Source of the DNA: Betaproteobacteria bacterium
Lineage (GTDB): Bacteria; Pseudomonadota; Gammaproteobacteria; Burkholderiales; Casimicrobiaceae
NCBI GenBank assembly: GCA_004293675.1
Contig: READ01000028.1
Span: forward strand, 1-60,079
Length of the DNA stretch: 60,079 bases
Reading direction: 5' to 3'
Below, in pieces: positions 46,790-56,108 of the stretch (position 1 is the first letter of the stretch; each line of letters begins with the position of its first letter). The position numbers and the translations under genes are program-made. The notes below the pieces were generated by a model. It did no database searches, was not told the origin of the DNA, and worked only from the letters and a program-made list of their open reading frames with translations.

Positions 46790-46795
46790 TACAAT
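46790..46795 (+). promoter_or_regulatory. Candidate -10 box of hrcA
   Basis: TACAAT ends 6 bp before the hrcA ATG, so transcription would start at or next to the A of the start codon, and no ribosome-binding site is visible. A leaderless hrcA message is suggested. No clear -35 box is seen at the usual distance, so this is tentative. No CIRCE-like inverted repeat is visible here. Confidence 0.4.
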
Positions 46796-46801
46796 GCGGC
46801 C

Positions 46802-47827
46802 ATGCTTGATGAACGCGCCCGAGTATTGCTGCGCACCCTGGTGGAGCGCTATATCGCCGATGGCGAGCCGGTGGGCTCTCGCACGCTGTCGAAACAATCG
46901 GGCTTAGAGCTCTCGCCCGCGACGATTCGAAACGTCATGGCTGACCTTGAGGAGTCGGGATTCATTACGAGTCCGCACACCTCCGCTGGACGAATTCCAA
47001 CGCCGCGCGGCTATCGCTTTTTCGTCGATAAGCTCCTCGTCACTCGGCCGCTCGAACACATCGAGTTTCGCGAGTCAGCGCACAACATTCAAGGCCAACA
47101 ACCGCAAGAGCTGATTGGCGCAGCCGCTCGGATGCTCTCCGAGCTCTCGTCCTTTGCGGGCGTTGTGGCGTCGCCAAAGAAAATTCCTGCGTTTCGCCAT
47201 GTGGAATTCGTTCGCGTGTCCGAGCGGCGAATTTTGATGGTGCTTGTCGCACAGGATGGCGATGTTCAAAACCGAATTTTGAATACCGACAAGAGCTTCA
47301 ATCAGTCGCAACTGGTCGAAGCAGCGAATTTCTTTAACGAGCACTTTGCGGGCTTGCCGTTTGACCAGGTGCGCGCCAAGCTGACCGAGGAAATGAAGCG
47401 CTTGCGTGAAGACATGGTCACGTTGATGACTGTGGCGGTTGAGGCGGGCGAAGATGTCGCAAGCCACGTTGATCCTGTGATTATTTCCGGCGAACGCCGC
47501 TTGCTGCAATCGCCTGATGTGGGCGCAAACATGGCGAGCGTCCGCCGCTTGTTTGATTTGTTCGAAGAACGCTCGCAGCTGCTGCATTTGTTTGACATGG
47601 CCAATAAAGCCGAGGGCGTGCAAATTTTCATTGGTGGCGAATCGCAAATTGTTGCGCTCGATGAATTCTCACTGGTTACTGCGCCGTATCAAGTCAACGG
47701 GCAAGTCATCGGCACGCTCGGCGTAATCGGCCCTACCCGCATGGCCTACGACCGGGTCATTCCGATTGTTGATCTAACGGCGAAATTGTTGTCGTCGGCG
47801 ATGCAGCGGGAATTGGGTGAGGGGTGA
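46802..47827 (+). CDS. hrcA: Heat-inducible transcription repressor HrcA
   Basis: 341 residues from ATG 46802, giving MLDERARVLLRTLVERYIADGEPVGSRTLSK. The winged-helix DNA-binding domain contains SPATIRNVMADLEESGFI and HTSAGRIPTPRGYRFFVD. The later GVQIFIGGES and GVIGPTRMAYDRVIPIVDLTA are typical of HrcA. It represses heat-shock genes through the CIRCE operator; its targets lie outside this window. A well-formed heat-shock sigma promoter is seen instead before grpE. Confidence 0.97.
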   Translation: MLDERARVLLRTLVERYIADGEPVGSRTLSKQSGLELSPATIRNVMADLEESGFITSPHTSAGRIPTPRGYRFFVDKLLVTRPLEHIEFRESAHNIQGQQPQELIGAAARMLSELSSFAGVVASPKKIPAFRHVEFVRVSERRILMVLVAQDGDVQNRILNTDKSFNQSQLVEAANFFNEHFAGLPFDQVRAKLTEEMKRLREDMVTLMTVAVEAGEDVASHVDPVIISGERRLLQSPDVGANMASVRRLFDLFEERSQLLHLFDMANKAEGVQIFIGGESQIVALDEFSLVTAPYQVNGQVIGTLGVIGPTRMAYDRVIPIVDLTAKLLSSAMQRELGEG

Positions 47828-47856
47828 CGGTTGCGGCTAGCTAGCCGAAAATTTTC

Positions 47857-48032
47857 GCCACAGATTTCACAGATGAACACAGATTTTTGGGTTTAACGGC
47901 CTACCGCAGATGGCAGCAGCGACGAATTAGGGAATCGAACCGGGGTTGTTGGTCGTGTGTGTTCGAGAAAAACAGCAGAGCCGTCGTCGATAGCCAAATT
48001 GAAAATCTGTGTTCATCCGTGAAATCTGTGGC
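47857..48032. repeat. Inverted repeat with 31-bp arms between hrcA and hemH
   Basis: The arms 47857-47887 and 48002-48032 match with one mismatch (GCCACAGATTTCAC, then GATGAACACAGATTTT). They enclose 114 bp without a convincing gene. The sequence type CACAGATTTCACAGATG is a widespread bacterial intergenic repeat. It may be a small non-autonomous mobile unit. A degenerate relative lies between trpF and trpB. Confidence 0.75.
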
Positions 48033-48098
48033 AAAAAATTGCTGCAACACCCATCAGCCCCGAGCAATTCGCCTCAAACTCTGGTCAAAACGTAGTCC

Positions 48099-49205
48099 AT
48101 GAACTCAACCCCACCCAATCCCGCCCACGGTCGTTCGCCTCGCATTGGTGTTTTGCTCGCCAATTTGGGCACGCCTGACGAACCTACAACGCCCGCTGTT
48201 CGCCGCTACCTTGCTGAATTTCTAAGCGATCCCCGTGTCGTGGAAATTCCTCGGGTGATTTGGATGGCGCTGTTGCACGGCGTGATTCTGCGCGTTCGTC
48301 CGGGCAAGAGTGCGAAGAAGTATGCAAGCATTTGGCTCAAGGAAGGCGCGCCGCTGTTGGTCTGGACGGAACGGCAAGCGCAATATCTGCGCGGCAACCT
48401 GGGCGAGCGATTGAAAGCGCAAAACCTGCCGCCTGATTTGGTAAAGATCGAAGTCGCGATGCGCTACGGCAATCCTAGTTTCGAATCTGCGCTGGCCAAA
48501 CTCAAAGCGGCCAACTGCGACCGAATTTTGCTGTTGCCGATGTATCCGCAATACGCCGCAAGCACCACGGCAACGGCGTGCGACGCACTGTTTGACGCGA
48601 TCAAAAAAGAGCGCTACATGCCCGCTGTTCGCACGGTCACGCAATGGCACGACGATCCGGCCTACATCAAAGCGCTCGCTGATCGCATCGGCAAGTATTG
48701 GCAAGCTCATGGTCGGCCCGATAAGCTGCTCATGAGCTTTCACGGCGTGCCGAAGCTCACTTTGATGCGCGGCGATCCTTATCATTGCTTTTGCCGCGCA
48801 ACGTCGCGCCTACTTGCCGAAGCGCTGGGTTTACGGGATGACCAGTGGGTGCAAACCTTTCAGTCAAGACTCGGCCGCGCCGAATGGTTGAAGCCCTACA
48901 CGGATGACACGCTCAAAGCATTGCCATCACAGGGCGTAAAAAAACTGCATGTGGTTTGCCCCGGTTTTCCTGCGGACAATTTGGAAACACTCGAAGAAAT
49001 TGCGATTGAAGGCAAAGAAACCTTCATGCATGCCGGCGGGTCGAGTTATCACTACATTCCCGCGCTCAATGACTCGTCGCTGTTCATTCACGCGCTGACC
49101 GACTTGACGCTGTCGAACTTGCAGGGTTGGCTCAACGCACCGCCAAGTGCAGCGGCACTACAAGCTCAATCGGCACGTGCAAAAGCACTCGGGGCGAGTA
49201 ATTAA
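48099..49205 (+). CDS. hemH: Ferrochelatase HemH
   Basis: 368 residues. RIGVLLANLGTPDEPTTPAVRRYLAEFLSDPRV is the ferrochelatase N-terminus. LMSFHGVPKL carries the catalytic histidine and PGFPADNLETLEEI the conserved acidic residues. It inserts iron into protoporphyrin IX at the last step of haem synthesis. The next gene starts 10 bp after its stop. hemH following hrcA is familiar in betaproteobacteria. Confidence 0.97.
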   Translation: MNSTPPNPAHGRSPRIGVLLANLGTPDEPTTPAVRRYLAEFLSDPRVVEIPRVIWMALLHGVILRVRPGKSAKKYASIWLKEGAPLLVWTERQAQYLRGNLGERLKAQNLPPDLVKIEVAMRYGNPSFESALAKLKAANCDRILLLPMYPQYAASTTATACDALFDAIKKERYMPAVRTVTQWHDDPAYIKALADRIGKYWQAHGRPDKLLMSFHGVPKLTLMRGDPYHCFCRATSRLLAEALGLRDDQWVQTFQSRLGRAEWLKPYTDDTLKALPSQGVKKLHVVCPGFPADNLETLEEIAIEGKETFMHAGGSSYHYIPALNDSSLFIHALTDLTLSNLQGWLNAPPSAAALQAQSARAKALGASN

Positions 49206-49215
49206 CGCAAGCAAT

Positions 49216-50109
49216 TTGCTGGATCGGCGAAGCGCGCTTCTGCGCATCGCCGTTGTTGCGGGCGCACCTATTTTTAGCGGTTGCGCAGAGCTCAGCCCCG
49301 GTTATCCCGAGCGCGATACGCCTCGCGAAGCGGCGATGGCGTGGCCCGCCGACAAACCTAGGACTGCGCTCGTGCTCGGCAGCGGCGGCCCGCGTGGTTT
49401 TGCCCATGTTGGTGTGCTCAAAGTACTCGCCGCCGCGGGCATTGAGCCAACGCTCGTCGTGGGTTCAAGTGCAGGAGCGATCATGGGTGCGCTCTATGCC
49501 GCGCGCGTTCCGATTGACGTCATTGAGCAGCGCGCATTGAGCCTGGGTTTGACTGACATTGCTGACCCGGCGCTTCTCAAACCCAATCGGCTGATCGGCC
49601 GTGCGCTACAAAACGTAGTTAACGACATGGTCGGCGGCCGGCGTATCGAAGACCTTCCGCTTCGATTTTGTGCTGTTGCGGTGCCAGTGGGCGCGACCAA
49701 ACTCGTGGCCTTTAGCGCCGGTGATACGGGGGCCGCAGTGCGTGCATCAAGCGCGCTGCCGTCGATTTTCTTGCCCACGCAGATCGGTGACACGCTCTTT
49801 GAAGATGGTGATCTGGTGTCGCCTGTACCCGTTGATGTTGCGCGCGCTTTGGGCGCAACGCGTATTGTTGCCGTCGATGTGTCCGCTTGGCGCGAAGACG
49901 AACCCGCCAACGGACATGAGAGCTGGAAGCGCCGTGACGCCGAACGACGCGCCATCATTGAGCGAGAAGCGGTAGGCGCGACCTATTTTCATCGTGTGCG
50001 ATTACCCTATTACGCCGGGGCTTCAAGAGCCTACCGCGAGGACGTCATTGGGTTGGCGGCGGAACAAACGAAAGTCGCGCTCGAATCGATTCGAGCGGCG
50101 CTAGCTTAG
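49216..50109 (+). CDS. Patatin-like phospholipase, probable lipoprotein
   Basis: 297 residues if it starts at TTG 49216; an upstream in-frame ATG at 49147 lies inside hemH. The N-terminus RRSALLRIAVVAGAPIFSGC is a lipoprotein signal with lipobox FSGC. The oxyanion motif is GSGGPRGFAHVGVLK, the nucleophile is in VGSSAGAIMG (GxSxG), and the catalytic aspartate is in EDGDLVSPVP, where DGG/DGA is more usual. It is RssA-like. Lipid or acyl-ester hydrolysis at the envelope is expected. The start is uncertain. Confidence 0.85.
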   Translation: MLDRRSALLRIAVVAGAPIFSGCAELSPGYPERDTPREAAMAWPADKPRTALVLGSGGPRGFAHVGVLKVLAAAGIEPTLVVGSSAGAIMGALYAARVPIDVIEQRALSLGLTDIADPALLKPNRLIGRALQNVVNDMVGGRRIEDLPLRFCAVAVPVGATKLVAFSAGDTGAAVRASSALPSIFLPTQIGDTLFEDGDLVSPVPVDVARALGATRIVAVDVSAWREDEPANGHESWKRRDAERRAIIEREAVGATYFHRVRLPYYAGASRAYREDVIGLAAEQTKVALESIRAALA

Positions 50110-50125
50110 GCGCACTCAGGCTTTA

Positions 50126-51112
50126 CTACTTCACCGACCATTCGCCCGCCGCGCCCAATCGCTTCGCCGCTTCGGTGCCCAGCCAAGCCTTCGCGGCTGA
50201 ATCTCCGCGTAAATAAGCATCCAAAAATTTGAGGGTCAGCGTTTGGGTGAGCGCTTGGATCGACGCGGCAGTGGCTGCGTCGGTGCGCTTCTTGCGGTCA
50301 CCGATCAGGGACGAAAACGTTTCGTTCTCTCTGATCGCGCCGCCGTTGAACACCATGTGATCGCCGTCCTCAAACACCACGCGGTATTTGTCGCCTGCGG
50401 GCTGCGCGTCAAACACGGCAGCGCGTTTGTCGGGATTGGCACCGTTGCCCACAACATCGCCGTCAATGGTGCCGGTGATCGTGAAGAAGGGCTTGCTCAT
50501 CTCGCCATATCGCTCGGGCCACGATTTCTTTAAGCCTTGCACCGCCGGACTCAAGGCGATGAACGCCGTGATCCGCGAATCAGCGAGCGACTTGATCGGC
50601 CCAGGATAACGAGTGTTTGCCAGCGCCATCGTCGTTGCAGCGCCGAACGAGTGCCCGGTCATCGCGATGCGCGCCAAATCGATACGCGCCACGGCCACGT
50701 CGCCCGACTTTTGCCGACGGGCAATCTCGTCGATCACGAATCGTATGTCGTCAACCCGCCCAAGGAGCTGCTCTGCGGTCGCGCCGCGCTTGAGCTGCTG
50801 CAGCACACCGCCGTCGCCCGCTTTGACGATGCCTTGATCGCTGCCCGGATGTTGCACATGAATGACAGCGTAGCCGTTTTGCGACCAGTATTCGCCCCAT
50901 GCCTTTCCACCCTCGCGCGAACCGCCCAAGCCGTGCGAGAAGATCACCAAGGGCGCTTTCTCAACGCCGTCGGGAATCCGAACCTTCAGCGGAAGCGTGC
51001 GTTCGCGAGCGCTGTCTTTCCAATCGACATCGAGCACAGTCGGCGCAGCACCAACGCCTGCCGCAAGGCAGAAACCCGCAACACCCAAACAAAGCAAAAC
51101 AATTCGTTTCAT
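50126..51112 (-). CDS. Exported alpha/beta-hydrolase (PAF-acetylhydrolase or dienelactone hydrolase-like)
   Basis: 328 residues from ATG 51112. A signal peptide (MKRIVLLCLGVAGFCLAAGVGAA, cleaved near 23) precedes the hydrolase fold. PLVIFSHGLGGSREGG holds the oxyanion region, TGHSFGAATTM the serine nucleophile (GxSxG) and EDGDHMVFNG the likely histidine. The catalytic acid is probably in the TGTIDGDVVG segment. Substrate unknown. Convergent with the patatin gene and divergent from the amidase. Confidence 0.82.
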   Translation of the reverse strand: MKRIVLLCLGVAGFCLAAGVGAAPTVLDVDWKDSARERTLPLKVRIPDGVEKAPLVIFSHGLGGSREGGKAWGEYWSQNGYAVIHVQHPGSDQGIVKAGDGGVLQQLKRGATAEQLLGRVDDIRFVIDEIARRQKSGDVAVARIDLARIAMTGHSFGAATTMALANTRYPGPIKSLADSRITAFIALSPAVQGLKKSWPERYGEMSKPFFTITGTIDGDVVGNGANPDKRAAVFDAQPAGDKYRVVFEDGDHMVFNGGAIRENETFSSLIGDRKKRTDAATAASIQALTQTLTLKFLDAYLRGDSAAKAWLGTEAAKRLGAAGEWSVK

Positions 51113-51189
51113 CCTGCAAATGTAGTCCGCTGCGAGCACCGATGTCCACGCCATAATGCAACGAAACGTAAACACTTTGATCGTGACCT

Positions 51190-52560
51190 ATGAAGAGTCT
51201 TGCTGAAAATCTGTCCGCCGCATTGACCCATCCCAGCGACATTGCGCATCGGATTGATCGCCAGATTGCCGCTGCGAAGGACGCTTCGGGCGAGGGCGTC
51301 CGCGTGTTTCTCGGCTTTGATGAGGCCGCGATTCGTACCGGCGCTGCGGCATCGCAGACGCGATACACCGACAACGCTGCAGGTCCGTTAGACGGCATCA
51401 CGATCTCAATCAAAGACCTATTCGATGTCGCGGGTGAGGTCACGGCAGCGGGCTCAACAGTGCTTCGTTCACGCCCGCCAGCCACCGCAGATGCGCCCGC
51501 TGTGGCGCGGCTGCGCGCTGCTGGAGCGATCCCGTTCGGGCGGACCAACATGACTGAATTCGCTTATTCAGGCGTGGGCATCAACCCGCATTTCGGCACA
51601 CCACGCAATGTTTGGGGGCGCGGCAGCGATGGCTCGGGACGCATACCCGGCGGATCATCGAGCGGTGGCGCAGTGAGCGTTGCCGACGGATTCTGCGATG
51701 CTGCCTTGGGCTCTGACACGGGCGGCAGCGTTCGCATTCCGGCGGCTTTCAACGGCTTGGTCGGCTTTAAGCCAACGGCGTTTCGTGTGCCTGTTCAGGG
51801 TGCGATTCCGCTCTCGTACTTGCATGACTCAGTGGGGCCGATCGCCAACACCGTGGATTGCTGCGCGCGGATTGACGCTGTGCTCGCGGGTGAGCGATAT
51901 GCGCCGCAATCGTTGCGCGATCTCAAAACACTGCGCCTACTCAAGCCCGTCGGTACGCTGTGGAATGGCTTGGATCGTGAAGTTCAAAGCGCTTGTGATG
52001 CTGCGCTTGAGCGACTGCGCGCGAGTGGCGTTGAAATTGTTGAGCAACGCTGCGAGCCGCTCGAAGCGTACTTCAATGCCTTGGCGCAACCCTCGGCCGC
52101 GCACACCGTCGGGCGCTTGTCCGAAGCCACCGATTGGCACGAGCGACACACCAACGTGAACGGCGCGGGCTACGATCAACGCGTGTGGAAGCGCATCCAA
52201 CAAACTAAAGACACGACGCGCGGTGAGGTGTCGCACGCCATCGCCTATCGCCGGTTGTTTGGCCACGCTATGCATGATGCGCTCGCGGGTTTTGATGCGA
52301 TCGTCACTCCAACACTCGCGTGCATCGCGCCTTCGATTCAAGCCTTGATCGATGACGAAGCGCTGTTCTTTGCGACCAATGCCCGCATTTTGCGCAATAC
52401 GTCGTGGGTCAATTTGATGGACGGCTGCGCGATGACCGTGCCCTGCCACGCCAGCGGCGACGCGCCCGTTGGCTTGCAACTGATCGGTCGGCACGCGGCT
52501 GATCATGCGCTATTGGACGTTGCGGCGAGCTTGGAGCGCACGATTCGAGTATCGAAATGA
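51190..52560 (+). CDS. Amidase of the amidase-signature (AS) family
   Basis: 456 residues. The Ser-cis-Ser-Lys triad is visible: K75 in ISIKDLFDV, a serine in PGGSSSGGAVSV and the nucleophile serine in GSDTGGSVRIPA. The order and spacing match glutamyl-tRNA amidotransferase subunit A and related amidases. No gatB or gatC lies next to it, so it is more likely a free-standing amidase of unknown substrate. Divergent from the preceding hydrolase. Confidence 0.93.
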   Translation: MKSLAENLSAALTHPSDIAHRIDRQIAAAKDASGEGVRVFLGFDEAAIRTGAAASQTRYTDNAAGPLDGITISIKDLFDVAGEVTAAGSTVLRSRPPATADAPAVARLRAAGAIPFGRTNMTEFAYSGVGINPHFGTPRNVWGRGSDGSGRIPGGSSSGGAVSVADGFCDAALGSDTGGSVRIPAAFNGLVGFKPTAFRVPVQGAIPLSYLHDSVGPIANTVDCCARIDAVLAGERYAPQSLRDLKTLRLLKPVGTLWNGLDREVQSACDAALERLRASGVEIVEQRCEPLEAYFNALAQPSAAHTVGRLSEATDWHERHTNVNGAGYDQRVWKRIQQTKDTTRGEVSHAIAYRRLFGHAMHDALAGFDAIVTPTLACIAPSIQALIDDEALFFATNARILRNTSWVNLMDGCAMTVPCHASGDAPVGLQLIGRHAADHALLDVAASLERTIRVSK

Positions 52561-52571
52561 GCTTTATTTAT

Positions 52572-52596
52572 CATCGCCATATCAAATAAGGAGATT
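52572..52596. repeat. 25-bp quasi-palindrome, copy 6 (52572), AT arms
   Basis: Arms CATCGCC and GGAGATT flank the core ATATCAAATAA. Positions 2-3 and 23-24 are AT and AT instead of TA and TA, still paired. It lies 12 bp after the amidase stop. Confidence 0.6.
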
Positions 52597-52687
52597 AGCG
52601 GGTTTTTATATATTTTTGAATAATTTATTGATTCAAATAAAGGCGCCGTTTCACAAGGCGATCAGACAAAAAGTTACTTTAAACATC

Positions 52688-52712
52688 TTCCCCCTGCTTG
52701 AAATAGGGGAAA
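52688..52712. repeat. 25-bp quasi-palindrome, copy 7 (52688), overlapping the grpE promoter
   Basis: Arms TTCCCCC and GGGGAAA flank the core TGCTTGAAATA. The core holds the CTTGAAA box of the heat-shock promoter. Arm bases differ from other copies but remain paired, except position 3 against 23. Confidence 0.6.
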
Positions 52713-52723
52713 TGCCCCACAAA
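52697..52723 (+). promoter_or_regulatory. Sigma-32 heat-shock promoter of grpE
   Basis: CTTGAAA (52697-52703), an 11-bp spacer and CCCCACAAA (52715-52723) match the heat-shock sigma consensus (CTTGAAA, CCCCAT-T). Transcription should begin near 52731, 29 bp before the grpE ATG. Confidence 0.8.
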
Positions 52724-52759
52724 TACTCTTGAAACCCAGTTTCTATTTGTGTTGTAGCC

Positions 52760-53353
52760 ATGCCAGACGAACAAAATACCCCGACCCCCGAGCTGCCCGC
52801 CGACGACGCGAGCGCCGCATTGGCCGCTGAAGCCATCGCCGCAGCGAACGCCTCCGCTGAGCTAACCATCGAGGAAAAACTCGCTGCCGCCGAAAACGAA
52901 ATCGGCCAGCTTAAAGATCAGCATTTGCGCGCGCTCGCTGAGCAAGAAAACATCCGCAAACGCAATCAAACCGAAATCGCCAACGCCCGTGAATACGCAG
53001 CGCGCGATTTCGCGTTTTCGATGCTCTCAGTCAAAGACACGTTGGAAATGGTGCTCAAAGACGAGCAAAGCACCACCGAGCAAATCAAGATGGGCGTCGA
53101 CATGACGCTCAAGAATTTGGTCACCGCGTTTGAGCGCGCCAAGGTCAAAGAAGTCAAAGCCGAAAAAGCCAAGTTCGATCCGAATTTTCATCAAGCGATG
53201 AGCCAGATCGAATCCGACGAACCGGCTGGCACCGTGCTGCAAGTATTCCAAAAGGGCTATCAGATGGGCGAGCGAGTGCTGCGCCCTGCGATGGTTGCTG
53301 TTGCAAAGGCTGCTGCTACTGCGGAGAAGGACGACGGCCCCGCTAGGGCCTAA
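52760..53353 (+). CDS. grpE: Nucleotide exchange factor GrpE
   Basis: 197 residues. An acidic, Ala-rich N-terminus (1-45) is followed by the long dimeric coiled coil (KLAAAENEIGQLKDQHLRALAEQENIRKR) and the beta domain (KFDPNFHQAMSQIESDEPAGTVLQVFQKGYQMGERVLRPAMV). It releases ADP from DnaK. Its promoter is a sigma-32 type. dnaK follows after an unrelated four-helix-bundle gene. Confidence 0.97.
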   Translation: MPDEQNTPTPELPADDASAALAAEAIAAANASAELTIEEKLAAAENEIGQLKDQHLRALAEQENIRKRNQTEIANAREYAARDFAFSMLSVKDTLEMVLKDEQSTTEQIKMGVDMTLKNLVTAFERAKVKEVKAEKAKFDPNFHQAMSQIESDEPAGTVLQVFQKGYQMGERVLRPAMVAVAKAAATAEKDDGPARA

Positions 53354-53539
53354 GACGACGCAGCTGCGCTGCTAGGACGGCGCGGCTTTGCCGCTAAGAC
53401 GCGATGTCTCTTACCGCCTCGCTGCGCTCGCGTTTGCAAGCAGAACGACTTTACGTTACGCCGTTCGTGGTGAGCTTGTCGAACCATAAACACACTTTAA
53501 AAACCCCTCAATTTTCAGAACCATCCACACATTACCGTC
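53354..53539. repeat. Repeat-rich gap with a TTGTCGAA-type REP arm
   Basis: After grpE come short repeats of GCTGCGCTGCTAGGACGG type, then CCGTTCGTGGTGAGCTTGTC-GAACC (53461-53485). This is a single arm of the repeat found as an inverted pair at 56730-56799. No gene is seen. Confidence 0.55.
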
Positions 53540-53908
53540 ATGACCACCGAAGAAAAACAGCAACGCTCACACCGCGACTTTCCCGTTTGGAAAGCGGCGA
53601 TGCTGCTTGCCGAAACGGTCTACGACATCAGCGCGAAGTTTCCGGCGGATGAGCGCTTCGGTTTGACCGCACAAATTCGTCGCTCTGCCGTGTCGATACC
53701 GTCGAACATCGCCGAAGGCGCAGGACGATCAAGCACTGGCGAGCTCGGACACTTTTTGGGCATTGCGCTCGGTTCAGCAGCCGAATTGGAAACCCAGCTC
53801 GAACTAGCCAACCGCCTGAGTCTCACGGACGAAACGGAAGAAGCGTTTGAGCAATTAGAAGACGTTAGGAAACAACTGATTTTGTTTAGACGGTCGTTAA
53901 AGAGTTGA
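53540..53908 (+). CDS. Four-helix-bundle protein (23S intervening-sequence type)
   Basis: 122 residues. FPVWKAAMLLAETVYDI, then RFGLTAQIRRSAVSIPSNIAEGAGR (about 46-70) and LGHFLGIALGSAAELETQL are the signatures of the small four-helix-bundle family often found in mobile-like positions and in 23S rRNA intervening sequences. It sits between grpE and dnaK, flanked on both sides by repeat arms, so it looks inserted. Function unknown. Confidence 0.88.
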   Translation: MTTEEKQQRSHRDFPVWKAAMLLAETVYDISAKFPADERFGLTAQIRRSAVSIPSNIAEGAGRSSTGELGHFLGIALGSAAELETQLELANRLSLTDETEEAFEQLEDVRKQLILFRRSLKS

Positions 53909-54060
53909 GTCCCTCCCCCTTCAAGCATGCCCTGAGCTCGACGAAGGGGGGGGAGGTAAGGAGGGGGTGCGTTTCTTCTCGATTGCTGACAGTGCTGCGC
54001 TTGAATCGAACACCATCCCCACCCTAGCCCTCCCCTTGAAGGGGAGGGAACCGAAAGAGA
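53909..54060. repeat. Repeat-rich gap before dnaK
   Basis: Contains a REP arm (CCCTGAGCTCGACGAAGGG, 53930-53948) and CCCTCCCC-type repeats (CCCTAGCCCTCCCC, then TTGAAGGGGAGGG, 54022-54048). The TTGAAGGGGAGGG end pairs with CCCTCCCCCTTCAA at 53911-53924. No gene is seen. Confidence 0.5.
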
Positions 54061-54143
54061 TTTCGTCCTTCTTCGATTGCCTTGAATTTCACTAAACCGC
54101 AACAAACTTACATAACAAATAACTTCCTCAAGAGGAGCATCAC

Positions 54144-56108
54144 ATGAGCAAAATTATCGGCATCGACCTTGGCACCACCAACAGCTGCGTTGCAGTCATT
54201 GAAGGCGGTCAACCTAAAGTCATCGAAAACAGCGAAGGCGCGCGTACCACACCGTCCATCGTTGCTTACATGGAAGACGGCGAAATCACCGTGGGTGCGC
54301 CCGCAAAGCGCCAAGCTGTGACCAATCCAAAAAACACGATCTACGCGGTGAAGCGTTTGATCGGTCGCCGCTTCGAAGAAAAAGAAGTGCAAAAAGACAT
54401 CTCGTTGATGCCCTACGCCATCGTCAAAAACGACAATGGCGATGCTTGGGTTGAAGTGCGCGGCAAGAAAATTTCGCCACCGGCGGTGTCTGCCGAAACG
54501 CTTCGTAAGATGAAGAAAACCGCTGAGGACTACCTCGGCCACGAAGTCACCGAAGCCGTGATCACCGTGCCTGCGTACTTCAACGATTCGCAGCGTCAAG
54601 CCACTAAAGACGCGGGCCGTATCGCGGGCTTGGACGTCAAGCGCATCATCAACGAACCGACTGCTGCGGCGCTCGCCTTCGGCATCGACAAAGTCAAAAA
54701 AGACGGCAAGTTCGTGGTGTACGACTTGGGCGGCGGCACGTTCGACGTTTCGATTATTGAGATTGCTGACGTCGACGGCGAAAAGCAATTCGAAGTGCTC
54801 GCCACCAATGGCGACACCTTCCTCGGCGGCGAAGATTTCGATCAATTGCTCGTCGATTACTTGTGCGAAGAATTCAAAAAGCAAAGCGGCATTGATCTGA
54901 CCAAAGATCCAATCGCATTGCAGCGCATCAAAGCCGCCGCTGAGCGCGCCAAGATTGAGCTTTCTTCATCGCAACAATCGGAGATTAACGAACCCTACAT
55001 CGCCATGGACGCGACGGGTCCGAAGCACTTGGCGCTCAAAGTCACCCGCGCTAAATTGGAATCATTGGTCGAAGGCCTCATCAACAAAACGATCGAGCCT
55101 TGCCGCGTTGCATTGAAAGATGCCGGCATGTCGATTGGTGAAATTGACGACGTGATTTTGGTTGGCGGCCAAACCCGTATGCCCAAAGTGATCGAGGCGG
55201 TGAAGGCATTCTTCGGCAAAGAGCCACGTAAAGACGTGAACCCCGATGAAGCGGTTGCTGTCGGCGCTGCGATTCAAGGTTCGGTGCTCTCGGGCGATCG
55301 TAAAGACGTGTTGCTGCTCGACGTGTCGCCACTGTCGCTGGGCATCGAAACGCTCGGTGGTGTGTGCACCAAACTCATCAAGAAAAACACCACGATCCCC
55401 ACCAAGGCATCGCAAGTGTTTTCAACGGCTGACGACAATCAATCAGCCGTGACCATTCACGTGTTGCAAGGTGAGCGCGAAGTGGCTGCAGGCAATAAGA
55501 GCTTGGGTCAATTCAACCTCGAAGGCATTCCACCCGCAGCACGTGGCACGCCACAAATCGAAGTGCAATTTGACATCGACGCCAACGGCATCTTGCATGT
55601 GAGCGCCAAAGACAAAGGCACCGGCAAAGAAAACAAGATCACCATCAAAGCCAACTCTGGCTTGAGCGAGGACGAAATCCAACGCATGGTGAACGACGCT
55701 AAAGCCAACGAAGCCGAAGACAAAAAGCGCTTAGAAACCGTTCAGTCCAGAAACAATCTCGACACCCTCGCACACAGCGTGAAAAAGAGCTTGGGCGAAT
55801 ACGGCGACAAGATCGAAGCCGACGAGAAATCCAAAATCGAAGCGGCGTTGAAGGACGTCGAAGAGCTCCTCAAGGATCAAAACGCAACGAAAGAAGCGCT
55901 CGATGCCAAGATGGAAAGCCTCTCCAGCGTCTCGCAAAAACTCGGCGAGAAGATGTACGCAGCGGCGCAGGCCGAGCAAGCCGCAGCAGGCGCATCCGCT
56001 GAAGCCGCAGGAAGCGACGCCAAGTCAGCCGGCGGTAAACCGGGTGACGATGCCAAGGTCGTCGACGCGGATTTCACCGAGGTGAAAGACGATAAGAAGA
56101 AGGCTTAA
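54144..56108 (+). CDS. dnaK: Chaperone DnaK (Hsp70)
   Basis: 654 residues. [22 protein letters not shown] is the Hsp70 start; the ATPase domain runs to about 385 with [13 protein letters not shown] and [12 protein letters not shown]-like ([13 protein letters not shown]) segments. The substrate-binding domain and helical lid follow, ending in [19 protein letters not shown] is a strong ribosome-binding site. It refolds proteins with DnaJ and GrpE. dnaJ, which usually follows, is absent from this position; instead a duplicated copy of the dnaK tail flanks an unrelated gene. Confidence 0.98.
   Translation: MSKIIGIDLGTTNSCVAVIEGGQPKVIENSEGARTTPSIVAYMEDGEITVGAPAKRQAVTNPKNTIYAVKRLIGRRFEEKEVQKDISLMPYAIVKNDNGDAWVEVRGKKISPPAVSAETLRKMKKTAEDYLGHEVTEAVITVPAYFNDSQRQATKDAGRIAGLDVKRIINEPTAAALAFGIDKVKKDGKFVVYDLGGGTFDVSIIEIADVDGEKQFEVLATNGDTFLGGEDFDQLLVDYLCEEFKKQSGIDLTKDPIALQRIKAAAERAKIELSSSQQSEINEPYIAMDATGPKHLALKVTRAKLESLVEGLINKTIEPCRVALKDAGMSIGEIDDVILVGGQTRMPKVIEAVKAFFGKEPRKDVNPDEAVAVGAAIQGSVLSGDRKDVLLLDVSPLSLGIETLGGVCTKLIKKNTTIPTKASQVFSTADDNQSAVTIHVLQGEREVAAGNKSLGQFNLEGIPPAARGTPQIEVQFDIDANGILHVSAKDKGTGKENKITIKANSGLSEDEIQRMVNDAKANEAEDKKRLETVQSRNNLDTLAHSVKKSLGEYGDKIEADEKSKIEAALKDVEELLKDQNATKEALDAKMESLSSVSQKLGEKMYAAAQAEQAAAGASAEAAGSDAKSAGGKPGDDAKVVDADFTEVKDDKKKA

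Noticed and set aside
46750-46801. CIRCE operator (TTAGCACTC-N9-GAGTGCTAA) near hrcA
   Set aside because: No such inverted repeat is present here or before grpE or dnaK.
47887-48102. 71-codon plus-strand frame between hrcA and hemH
   Set aside because: It lies across the inverted repeat and shows no protein-like features.
54000-54022. CTTGAAT-10-CCCCAC as a second heat-shock promoter for dnaK
   Set aside because: The spacer is short, the -35 box has a mismatch, and the CCCCAC part belongs to an extragenic repeat.
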